Shown: positions 9,701-19,210 of the stretch, in pieces
Position numbering within the stretch: the first letter of the stretch is position 1
How the letters are laid out: each line of letters starts with the position of its first letter
Assembly: GCF_036711975.1 (NCBI RefSeq)
Contig: NC_091973.1
Location: 5,394,001 to 5,458,000 of the forward strand
DNA length: 64,000 nt
Source of the DNA: Onthophagus taurus
Taxonomy: Eukaryota > Arthropoda > Insecta > Coleoptera > Scarabaeidae
Reading direction: 5' to 3'
Position numbers and translations under genes: made by a program
Notes under the pieces: generated by a model
What the model was told of the DNA's origin: nothing
The model's database searches: none
Seen by the model: only the letters and a program-made list of their open reading frames with translations

Positions 9701-12100
9701 CAAAAAAAATGTTGTTAATTAATTATCGTACCCGGCGTCATCATTGTAAGTATGTAACCAATATCACAGTATCCGTATTGCAATACTAGTACTGTGATAT
9801 TGGTTGCATACTTGATGACGTCGGGTTCGATAATTAATTAACACGCTGTATTTTAGTGACAATGATTTATAATACAACTCACTTAATTGTATTTATATCA
9901 TGCCGCACTGCATACGCAATAGTGTAGATAATAATATATAAATGTATGAAGCAATGAGTGAATAATTATTATGTTATTGTTTAAAATTCTAAAAATAATA
10001 TATATATAAGTATTTTCAATCATAAATTACCGTTCAAGGTAATTGTTAAATATAATTTGTGATGTACCAGTTATTAATTCGAAACGCTACAAGATTCGAT
10101 TAAAACTTAACAAGAATGAAAATGAAATCATTTTGTGGTTTTCCAATTTATCGCATTAGCTGTGATTGTGGTGACGTCAATTATTTTCAAAAACAAATTC
10201 TATTTGAACAAGAAAAATAAAAAAATTAAACAGGTTTTTTCTTTAAATACATGTTAAAATAATCAAAAAAAAATGTTGTTAATTAATTATCGTACCCGAC
10301 GTCATCATTGTAAGTATGCAACCAATATCACAGTATCCGTATTGTAATACTAGTACTGTGATATTGGTTGCATACTTGATGACGTCGGGTTCGATAATTA
10401 ATTAACACGCTGTATTTTAGTGTCATAATATGGGCAAAGTTCGGAATCACAAAACACAATGATTTATAATACAACTCACTTAATTGTATTTATATCATGC
10501 CGCACTGCATACGCAATAGTGTAGATAATAATATATAAATATATGAAGCAATGAGTGAATAATTATTATGTTATTGTTTAAAATTCTAAAAATAATATAT
10601 ATATAAGTATTTTCAATCATAAATTACCGTTCAAGGTAATTGTTAAATATAATTTGTGATGTACCAGTTATTAATTCGAAACGCTACAAGATTCGATTAA
10701 AACCTAACAAGAATGAAAATGAAATCATTTTGTGGTTTTCCAATTTATCGCATTAACTGTGATTGTGGTGACGTCAATTATTTTCAAAAACAAATTCTAT
10801 TTGAACAAGAAAAATAAAAAAATTAAACAGGTTTTTTCTTTAAATACAATACATGTTAAAATAATCAAAAAAAGTTTTTGTGTTAAAAGGAAATGAGTAT
10901 GTTAGTGACGCAATTTAATGCGTCTTATATAAATAATTTTATGCGAGGCATAAACATCGTACGTTTCAATTTAATGACTGTTTCAGTATCTTTCATCTTC
11001 AAGGTTAAGATTCAGGTTGAATTTGTTTTTGATAAGAATTTATTATGAAAAAAATTGTTTGTTTTGAATTTATGAATTTGTTATATTATAAGGATGAAGG
11101 AAAAAATGATGAATGAATTCTTTATTAACATTATCTGTGTTTATATATTTTTTTATTTCATCGTGGTCTTAAGATAAACGGAATGATTCAGATGTAATCG
11201 TTTAATAGGAAATGCTTACAGAGAAATATTTTGCTGAAATGTTCTAATTAGTTAATAAATTAATTTAATGGAATTCGAAGAATTTAAGAAAGTTGCTGAT
11301 TATCAATTTATTTAAACGCACCACTTTTTTTTGTGAAAAATTATGAGTCAAATGTTATTTTAAAAAAATCCACACCCAGTTAGTCCGGGAGTTCGCATTT
11401 CTGGGCACAAAATAATAAACTTATAAATAAGCATTAGTCGTTTGAATGCGTCAGGTTTCGGTGTTATTTATGCGATTAGAATTGGGGTGAAACTCTGGGG
11501 TACTTTTTATCTGTATCTCTCCTCCCGGATGACGTAAAACGAGCGCCACCGAGGAAGGTGACGATATCAGGGTGGAGAGGCGCGAAGAGTCAATAGATAT
11601 ATTTATAGAAGAGAGAGATAATATAATTCAACGGACGGCGTCGTGTAAACAAACCGACGTCACTGAAAGTTAATTAAAAATATAATACGTTTTGCCTGAA
11701 AGGCTTTAAATAATTTTCGTTCTTTTTTATGTACGTCAGGGCGCCTCGCAGCGTTATCGATTCACTATGGGAGATGTTGCTCCCGCAATCTCAAAATCGA
11801 AATATTAAATGAAAAGTGTTGTATGACTATTTTTGAAATAAAAAAAAAAGTAGAAGTGTACTCCAGACACAGAGTCGAGAAGTAGAGAGTCAATATAAAA
11901 GAGTGGGGCGTCCAAAACATCAGGTGATGCCTCATGGCGTCTCGGTCCACGGGAATCACTTGCAATTGTCATTGAAAACTTCTCTATGAAATTGTATATA
12001 AAATCATTGGCGCATCTAAAAAAAAATCCTTACCGTAAGATGAAATGTCCTCCGTCGAGGCACTCACTAGCACAACACTGATGAGCAGGTACCTCCACAT
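3738..12100 (-). CDS. LpR: Lipophorin receptor (LDLR/VLDLR family), long distal-promoter isoform
   Basis: Endocytic receptor for the insect lipoprotein lipophorin. Exons (minus strand): 12100-12034, 8845-8729, 7667-7545, 7490-7368, 7319-5704, 5650-5452, 5361-5281, 4936-4830, 4655-4512, 3782-3738; all phases agree, 873 residues. Order: signal peptide ([14 protein letters not shown]), eight LDLa modules with CDGxxDCxDGSDE-type calcium loops, two EGF modules, a six-bladed YWTD propeller (FWSDVTD, IYWTDTG, MFWTDWG, VYWVDAK, IYWTDWD), a third EGF module, a short Thr-rich linker ([11 protein letters not shown]) fit for O-glycosylation, one membrane helix ([20 protein letters not shown]) and a tail with the NFDNPVY internalisation signal and [10 protein letters not shown]. 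The last exon encodes [14 protein letters not shown]. For the 4655 exon I chose the upstream acceptor: the downstream one (4642) breaks the frame before NFDNPVY. Confidence 0.93.
3783..4511 (-). other. Last LpR intron
   Basis: The 729 bp AT-rich intron between the cytoplasmic-tail exon and the short last coding exon. No other gene or repeat recognised. Confidence 0.6.
4694..4808. repeat. ~115 bp hairpin MITE in LpR intron
   Basis: Terminal inverted repeats of about 40 bp, beginning ACTGTTggAAATAATTCACG on the left and its near-complement on the right, flank a ~30 bp centre. This is probably a non-autonomous Tc1/mariner-like MITE. Its right end lies only about 20 bp from the splice donor of the transmembrane exon (4830). 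Confidence 0.75.
8153..8228 (-). CDS. LpR: LpR proximal alternative first exon (signal peptide B)
   Basis: Encodes a second signal peptide, [20 protein letters not shown] then PELPHG, ending at a GTAAGA donor in phase 1. It is compatible with the LDLa exon at 7667-7545. Used as first exon it gives an 837-residue receptor with seven LDLa modules. It lies inside the intron between the distal module exon and the common body, so transcription must start between about 8230 and 8700 for it to be used. Confidence 0.78.
8229..8728 (-). promoter_or_regulatory. Presumed proximal LpR promoter region
   Basis: About 500 bp between the proximal first exon and the distal-specific LDLa exon. No coding pattern is visible. 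Position alone makes it the place for the proximal promoter and 5'UTR; I see no clear TATA or initiator that would fix the start. Confidence 0.35.
8729..8845 (-). CDS. LpR: LpR distal-isoform-specific LDLa module exon
   Basis: A 117 bp, phase 1-1 exon encoding exactly one LDLa module ([15 protein letters not shown] ... [11 protein letters not shown], six Cys). It lies upstream of the proximal first exon, so only transcripts from the distal start can contain it. It makes the receptor an eight-module form. Confidence 0.88.
8846..9127. other. LpR distal intron, unique part
   Basis: AT-rich intronic sequence upstream of the distal LDLa exon, before the tandem repeat block. Nothing recognised. 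Confidence 0.5.
9128..10871. repeat. Three tandem ~0.56-0.6 kb repeats, each with a long hairpin
   Basis: Three direct copies, aligned on GTAAGTATG at 9141, 9746 and 10310 (steps 605 and 564 bp), with the last copy ending near 10871. Each begins with a near-perfect inverted repeat. Its arms run from TGTAAGTATGCAACCAATAT to the matching ATATTGGTTGCATACT, extended in copies 2 and 3 by GACGTCATCA/TGATGACGTC and by AATTAATTATCG/CGATAATTAATT. The rest is AT-rich sequence shared at high identity, with small indels (copy 2 lacks a short segment around ATAATATGGGCAA that copies 1 and 3 have). All copies lie in the LpR distal intron. I see no coding capacity. Confidence 0.9.
10872..12033. other. LpR distal intron, promoter-proximal part
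   Basis: Non-repetitive sequence between the repeat block and the distal first exon. A GC-richer patch sits around 11500-11660. No reading frame is convincing. Confidence 0.5.
12034..12100 (-). CDS. LpR: LpR distal first coding exon (signal peptide A)
   Basis: Encodes [20 protein letters not shown] followed by SYG and a GTAAGG donor (phase 1), a good signal peptide that splices in phase to the LDLa exon at 8845-8729. The frame is open upstream to 12328 with other ATGs, but this ATG directly precedes the hydrophobic core, so I chose it. The 5'UTR and promoter should lie above 12100. Confidence 0.8.
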
Positions 12101-13239
12101 AACTACGCGCCCCGTGGGTTTTAACCACGTACTAAGTCCGGCGACGTACTGGGCACGTGTTTTACATGGCAGTTTTTTCATTGAATAGCCGCTAATTGCG
12201 GCCGGGTTCGGTTCCACGTCCGCTTGCGACACCTTTTGCCCACGATATAGTAACAGTTTGCCCGGAGTATGCGCCGTAAACGCCGTACCAATGGCAAAAG
12301 GGTGGGACACCAGCCCAAAATATCTCAATATTCTCTAATCACAACTATTTTACTAAATAATAGATATACATCATAAAAATACACTCTTTATTTACTTAGC
12401 GATTTTTTATTAATTTCTTATTTTATCTTATCCTTCTATAAACATCTTTCGTTCAATTTCGTTTCAATTTCGTTTCAATTTCGATATGGGGTATAAATGC
12501 CAAAATAACGTTTTACGTTTTCAGGTCATCTTAATTCTAATAATTTAATCTGATATCTTAATGATTTTATGTGTCTACACTTAGAAAAATATGTGTATTT
12601 AATAAATTTAGTTATTTTTAAATCATAAAGCAATAAAATAATATTAATCGGATAAATTTTAGTTTATATTACTTATTAAATGACAATCAAGATTTTGAGT
12701 GGATAAGAAAGATAAGGTTCGAGTATCCATGTTTACTCCATTAGACCGCGATCCCCTCTCAACAATCCCATGTGCGCGACTTACGACGTCATTCTGGTCC
12801 GAGATTCTTATTTATTATTTTAGAAATATTACATATTTATGTAGGTATCAAATTAAATCAAATAAGATAAATATTTATTTCGGATCCTTTGTTAATGAAG
12901 ACGTGCTCAACCTAAATGAGATTTAATCGAGTTTAAACACACATTTAAAGTGTTGGTGGTCTTTGTTTTCCAGAATAATCTCGATTTCGATACTCATCTA
13001 TAAAATTAATGTGGTTATTTATAAACATCATTTAATTATTCTACTTTTATTATTTTCCAATGCGGAATTAAGATTATTATTTGAAACTGATAATAGATGG
13101 CGCAACATTCAAAATTTTACAAAAAATTAAAATCTTAAAATAATCATGTATTTTTTTTGTTTTAATTTTCCTTTTATTACTGCAATATATCGCATACAAC
13201 AACAATAAACAGTATGTTTAATAATACAACAAAAATAAT
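12101..13239. other. Presumed distal LpR promoter/5'UTR and intergenic DNA
   Basis: The first ~230 bp above the distal ATG are moderately GC-rich and remain open in frame, fitting a 5'UTR. Above about 12350 the DNA is AT-rich with a short run of CAATTTCGTTT-like repeats near 12450-12485. No gene recognised. Confidence 0.4.
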
Positions 13240-15810
13240 AACAATAATAACACCGTGGGAACCCGCTCAATAATAGGTCTAAAAGAAAACCATATTAATG
13301 CATGGTTAGTACATTCTTTTTTATTATTATTTATTTGAAACTTCGCTTATCCGATAGATAAACTGGCGTTCTTAGCCAATGAGAGCGCTTAAAATCGCTG
13401 TAACCATGGTAATTATCTATCGGTTAAATTTATCAAGAGGTGGTAAAAGTGAGCCTTAGTCAGATATGATTCCAATAGTGTATGTACAGTCAGAAAAAAA
13501 AGAGATGCGTCGATTTTCGTTCGTATAGGCCGTCCAAATTACATTTTCGGGATTCATTTTACATACTGTATATGGGATTTTGTGTAATTTGGACGGCCTA
13601 TACGAAAAAACGTCGACGCATCTCTTTTTTTTCTGACTACATACCGGATAAGGTAGATAGGTTTTAAGATTGGTTATAAGACCGTCATAACATACTCTGT
13701 CGAAAGCATGTGACACGTCTAAAAAAACTGCTATACAATATTTTTTGGCCTCTAGGGCATCTCTATCTGATTTCACTACTCTGTGCACTTGTTCTATAGT
13801 ACCATGTTGTTTCTTAAACCCAAATTGATAATTAGGAATTAATAATAACACCGTGGGAACTCGCTCAATAGTAGGTCCAAAATAAAACCATATTAATGCA
13901 TGGTTAGTACGTTCTTTTTTATTATTATTTTTATTTTTTGCAAGTCGGTTTGAATGAATCGCTGGACAATTACTTCTCTTACAGTGTCTCTTAATCAGAT
14001 ATGATTCCAATAGTGTATGTACATACTGCATAAGGTAGATAGGTTTTAAGATTGGCTATAAGACCGTCCTGCCGTACTCTATCGAAAGTATGTGATACGT
14101 CTAAAAAAACTGCTGTACAATATTTTTTGGCCTCTAGGGCATCTCTAGCTGATCTCACTACTCTGTGCACTTGTTCTATAGTACCATGCTGTTTCCTAAA
14201 CCCAAATTCATAATTAGGAATTAATAATAACACCGTGGGAACCCGCTCAATAGTAGGTCCAAAATAAAACCATATTAATGCATGGTTAGTACGTTTTTTT
14301 TTATTATTATTTTTACTTTTTGCAAGTCGGTTTGAATGAATCGCTGGACAATTACTTCTTTTACAGTGTCTCACAATCAGATATGATTCCAATAGTGTAT
14401 GTACATACTGGTTAAGGTAGATAGGTTTTAAAATTGGCTATAAGACCGTCATGACATACTCTGTCGAAAGCCTGTATCACGTCTAAAAAAACTGCCGTAC
14501 AATATTTTTTGACCTCTAGGGCACCCTAGCTGATTTCACTACTCTATGCACTTGTTCTATAGTACCATGCTGTTTCCTAAACCCAAATTCATAATTAGGA
14601 ATTAATAATAACACCGTGGGAACTCGCTCAATAGTAGGTCCAAAATAAAACCATATTAATGCATGGTTAATACGTTCTTTTTTATTATTATTTTTATTTT
14701 TTGCAAGTCGGTTTGAATGAATCGCTGGGCAATTACTTCTTTTACAGTGTCTCTTAATCAGATATGATTCCAATAGTGTATGTACATACTGGTTAAGGTA
14801 GATAGGTTTTAAAATTGGCTATAAGACCGTCATGACATACTCTGTCGAAAGCCTGTATCACGTCTAAAAAAACTGCTGTACAATATTTTTTGGCCTCTAG
14901 GGCATCTCTAGCTGATCTCACTACTCTATGCACTTGTTCTATAGTACCATGTTGTTTCTTAAACCCAAATTGATAATTAGGAATTAATAATAACACCGTG
15001 GGAACTCGCTCAATAGTAGGTCCAAAATAAAACCATATTAATGCATGGTTAGTACGTTCTTTTTTATTATTATTTTTATTTTTTGCAAATCGGTTTGAAT
15101 GAATTTGCAGCTTTTGCAGGTATTTGGAACTTCGCTGGGCAATCACTTCTTTTACAGTGTCTCTTAATCAGATATGATTCCAATAGTGTATGTACATACT
15201 GCATAAGGTAGATAGGTTTTAAGATTGGCTATAAGACCGTCATGCCATACTCTGTCGAAAGCATGTGATACGTCTAAAAAAATTGCTGTAGAATATTTTT
15301 TGGCCTCTAGGGCATCTCTAGCTGATCTCACTACTCTGTGCACTTATTCTATAGTACCATGCTGTTTCCTAAACCCAAATTCATAATTAGGAATTAATAA
15401 TAACACTGTGGGAACCCGCTCAATAGTAGGTCCAAAATAAAACCATATTAATGCATGGTTAGTACGTTCTTTTTTATTATTATTTTTATTTTTTGTAAAT
15501 CGGTTTGAATGAATTTGCAGACTTTGCAGGTATTTGGACCTTCGCTGGGCAATTACTTCTTTTACAGTGTCTCTTAATCAGATATGATTCCAATAGTGTA
15601 TGTACATACTGCATAAGGTAGATAGGTTTTAAGATTGGCTATAAGACCGTCATGCCATACTCTATCGAAAGCATGTGACACGTCTAAAAAAATTGCTGTA
15701 CAATATTTTTTGACCTCTAGGGCATCCTAGCTGATTTCACTACTCTATGCACTTGTTCTATAGTACCATGCTGTTTCCTAAACCCAAATTGATAATTAGG
15801 AATTAATTTT
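13240..15810 (-). repeat. Six-unit tandem array derived from a Jockey-like LINE reverse transcriptase fragment
   Basis: About six direct units with boundaries near 13845, 14225, 14607, 14992, 15402 and 15810 (period about 380-410 bp). Read on the minus strand, most units encode the same piece of a non-LTR reverse transcriptase: NYQFGFRKQHGTIEQVHRVV, then KKYCTAVFLDVSHAFDRV, which holds the first catalytic Asp of motif A (F-L-D-V), then DGLIANLKTYLP. In another frame comes LLESYLIKRHC. This is joined to non-LINE sequence containing an AT-rich run and IWFYFGPTIERVPTVLLLIP. The last two unit junctions carry an extra ~29 bp. The first unit is altered by an indel and by a MITE. No unit could make a working polymerase. 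Confidence 0.85.
13487..13637. repeat. ~151 bp mariner-like MITE inserted in the first LINE-array unit
   Basis: Inverted ends CAGTCAGAAAAAAAAGAGAT and its complement reach more than 50 bp inward (GTATAGGCCGTCCAAATTAC). Comparison with the other array units shows the uninterrupted target TGTATGTACATACTG, so insertion at TA with TA duplication is directly visible. Non-autonomous Tc1/mariner type. Confidence 0.88.
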
Positions 15811-16829
15811 TTATTTACTATGATGAGTAAGTACTCGTGATTTTATTTAGTTTCAGCAGCATAGTTATCTAGGACATCTTCCATTGTGTCAGGAATGATC
15901 CTAGTCTTGCGTTGAAGATAAGCAGTACCATTCGTAGCCCATGCTTAGGAATAAGTTTAAGAACCAATTTTTTTTCTTATAATTAGTGTATATTGAAAAT
16001 GATTTCGGAACTATTATCTTAGGAATTGTTTCTGTTATTATGGGTAGAAGCAAAATTAAGCCCAGGAACAGTGTTATGGTCATCAGAAACAAAACGGGCG
16101 GAAATAACATCACGGTGGTGAAGAAGAAGTTATTCGAAGTTGCAAAATGTGATGGCAGAAGAAAATCATCGATTAAATAAACATTTATGTATATAAATTA
16201 CCAATTTAGAAACAATATATCATAGCTACAAAGAAAGTATCAAGCTCGGAGATAAAATAACACCCCTAATAGCAAGAAATTCGTCCGTTTAAGAACCATC
16301 GGGTTGGGATTAGGCAAAAACACAAAGACTAAGCATCTATATATATATTTTTTTTAAATAATTAAATTTAAAAGCCTCATCTATGATTAAATAGCAAAAC
16401 TAACCGAAAAATAAAAATTTAAAATATTAATTCTGACACCTATTATTGATGAGGTACATAATAAAATGTAAATAACTATAAAATGTTGTAAAAAAAAAAA
16501 CGGACACGGGTAATTTCGTATTGATTACATAACAAAGTAAAATCGGATTTTTAATCCGTGACGCCACGCGACGTAATGATTAGAAGTTGTTTCAAAATTC
16601 CATTATCTTAAGTTTTTTATTACTTTGATCCATTTTTTATCGTATGATTAAGTAAGATAAAGCGAAAAGTAATCCATTAAAGATCAGAGGAATCAAAATA
16701 TCTTCTCACTGCTGAATACTTTATTTATTAATCAGTTTAATAACGAAAAAAAAATAGTAGATAATACTTTTCGTACAGGAAACGAGATATAAAAAAAAAC
16801 AAAACAAGAAAAATACTCTAAAGCGAAAT
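15811..16829. other. Intergenic and peroxiredoxin 3' region
   Basis: AT-rich, no recognised gene. A minus-strand AATAAA (16720-16725) about 105 bp after the peroxiredoxin stop is its likely poly(A) signal. Confidence 0.5.
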
Positions 16830-17472
16830 TTAGTTAACGGTTTCAAAGTAATCTTTACTCTTCAATGGATCTGGTTTCATGGTCTTCTTCCCAGGAGTCC
16901 AGCCAGCCGGGCAAACTTCACCATGTTCGTCGGTGAATTGGAAGGCTTGAACCAAGCGGAGAGTTTCATCAACGGATCTTCCTACGGGGAGATCATTGAT
17001 TGTGATTTGGCGAAGATTACCCTTTGGGTCAATGATAAATAATCCGCGGAATGGAATTCCAGTTTCTTCATCTAAAACGCCATAATCTCGGGAGATTTTG
17101 CAGGATTTATCTGATAAGAGAGGGATGTTCATTTCTCCAAGACCACCTTGCTTACGGGCGGTGTTCACCCAAGCCAAATGAGAGAAGTGACTGTCTGTTG
17201 AACAAGCAATAACTTGCGTTTTGATATTTTTGAATTCTTCGAAACGGTCGGAAAACGCAATAATTTCCGTTGGGCATACAAAAGTACTGTTAAAAAAAAT
17301 TTATGTAATTATGAAATAGAAAAAAAAAATTTACTTACAAATCTAAAGGGTAGAAGAAAATTACGACGTATTGTCCTTTATAATCAGAGAGCTTGATATC
17401 TTTGAATTGTCCGTTAACAACAGCTGTCCCTTTGAATTCGGGGGCTGGTTTTTGTAGAGCTGGTACCGGCAT
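16830..17472 (-). CDS. Jafrac1: Typical 2-Cys peroxiredoxin (thioredoxin peroxidase, Prx1/2 type)
   Basis: Thioredoxin-dependent peroxidase that reduces hydrogen peroxide in the cytosol. Coding exons 17472-17339 and 17286-16830, joined in phase 2; 196 residues, the usual size. The start [19 protein letters not shown] is the family N terminus. The peroxidatic Cys lies in [13 protein letters not shown] just after the splice junction. The resolving Cys is in [11 protein letters not shown]. The [10 protein letters not shown] loop and the C-terminal KDYFETVN (YF motif) mark the eukaryotic type that is sensitive to over-oxidation. A non-coding first exon near 17594 and above is spliced to the acceptor at 17484-17485, giving an 11 bp leader before ATG. 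No N-terminal extension or signal peptide is visible, so the cytosolic rather than the mitochondrial or ER paralogue is favoured; the symbol follows the Drosophila orthologue. Confidence 0.93.
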
Positions 17473-17593
17473 GGTGGTAACTACTAAAAATCGAATTATC
17501 TCGTTAAATATCGTTTTACAGTCGTTATTTTTTATACCGGGTTATTACAGGGATCTTAAGAAACAATTTGAGGTGTAACACGTTGATACTTAC

Positions 17594-17830
17594 TTGGTAA
17601 TTACGTAGGAAAAAGTTGAGAAAAAAACTTTGGCAAGACCACGCGATGGATCGCACTAGAATAGGTTCGTTTCCGTTCTGCACGGTTTCATATACGTTCG
17701 CTTCTCCTTTCTCACTCGCACTCGTCTACTTACATCTATTGTTGTACTTCGCCCGTTATACAACGTCCCTTTTCGTGTAACGTTCGGTTACGTTCGTGAC
17801 GTTACGAAGGACGGACGGCACCCACTACTT
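17594..17830 (-). promoter_or_regulatory. Peroxiredoxin 5'UTR exon and presumed promoter
   Basis: A donor ACCAA|GTAAGT ends a non-coding exon at 17594 (minus strand). Above it lies a pyrimidine-rich, CpG-containing stretch with several ACGTTACG/CGTGACGTT-like elements (about 17770-17810), which resemble CRE/ATF-type sites. The transcription start cannot be fixed by eye. Confidence 0.45.
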
Positions 17831-18860
17831 TTAATTATTATAAAAGTCAAATTAAACTTTTAACGCCCAACACTTCTACTTTTAATAAATCAATAAAGAA
17901 ATCCCAAAAGAAATTTTTTATTGTAACTATATCTATGACCTTCAATAAGCATTTATTTTAACCTTCTAGAACCTTCAATGGCGAGCCCCTTGGCTATTTC
18001 ATATGATTTCAAATAAATTAATAAAAAAATTTTTTTATTCAATCATGTATTTAAAATACTATTTTGTACTATCTAATCACGTACATTGATATAAAACTAT
18101 GTGCAAAGATAAGAATCCGATTATTATAATTTCATAATTTTACGTCATATTTCTAACGTTACTCATGTTTTTGTAACAATTGCATAGATTTTAATATTAC
18201 AATACTATCGATTATTTCAAATTCGGCGTGTGTATAACCTGTTGTTTTCATAATCGATTAATTGAGCATACATTTTCACGCCGATTGGTTGCTTATCTTT
18301 TCGTGGTACCGCGTTTTTGGCTTGTTACAACGGAATGGGAACGGAAAAGGATCATAATCGATTATTTACGACCACTAGGCGTTATGCAAATATTTATTGT
18401 TATAATACGTGTTTATAACTACACCAATTTATTTATCGCCATCTATACGTCGTAAGATTCAACGAAATTTCAAAGCGAAACATTTCAAGTTCATGGATTT
18501 TAAGATGTTGTTTTAAACGTTTTGTTTGTGTAAATAGAGAAGATTTTGAAAAAAACATTCTTAATTTATTATGTTAATATATACAGTGAATTTCTTACTT
18601 TAAATTATTATGATTTAACCTAATTTATCTTAATTAAATTGTTAATAATAACGAAGATACGGATGGTTAAGTTAATACTATATTTTTGTTTTTCTTTCAT
18701 AATTTCGCTTTCTTCTATGTGATGAACATGAAAATCATTTTTAAGGCGATAAATAATAATTTGGTATTAGTTTTGATCTGTCATTCAGATAGCTGTCAAT
18801 TTTGGTCAATTTTAATTTCAATCAGTATCCATTTCGGATACAAGACGGTCATGAAAGAGT
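17831..18860. other. Intergenic AT-rich DNA
   Basis: No gene or repeat recognised up to the satellite flank. Confidence 0.5.
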
Positions 18861-18865
18861 TTATG

Positions 18866-19210
18866 GATACATGAATAGATCAAAATCAAAATGACAGTCA
18901 TCTATAGAAACTATCTCGTTTTGTATCAACATGGTATCAAGCTGCAGCATCTTAGAAGAAATAATCTCGGCCGACTTCGAAGACGTCGGCCGCCTCAAGT
19001 AATATGAACCATACAATAAGTCTACCCTGCTTGAAATTTATGAAAGAAATAATCTCGGCCGACTTCGAAGACGTCGGCCGCCCTAACTATGGCTCATGAT
19101 ACTTGGGGCGGCCGAATAGATCAAAATCAAAATGCCAGTCATCTATAGAAACTATCTCGTTTTGTATCAACATGGTATCAAGCTGCAGCGTCTTAGAAGA
19201 AATAATCTCG
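18866..19210. repeat. Duplicated ~100 bp flanking module at the satellite's left edge
   Basis: A module starting GAATAGATCAAAATCAAAAT and ending CAAGCTGCAG then TCTTAGAAG occurs twice (about 18870-18965 and 19110-19205) with only a few differences. Each copy leads straight into an AATAATCTCGGCCGACTTCG satellite core, so it behaves as a variant unit of the array. Confidence 0.8.

Noticed and set aside
11984-12328. Long N-terminal extension (MRYFGLVSHPF...) upstream of the LpR distal signal peptide
   Set aside because: A signal peptide must be N-terminal; the MWRYLL start fits, and the upstream open frame is better read as 5'UTR.
15901-16180. Open frames on both strands near 16 kb
   Set aside because: Short, low complexity or basic, without family resemblance.
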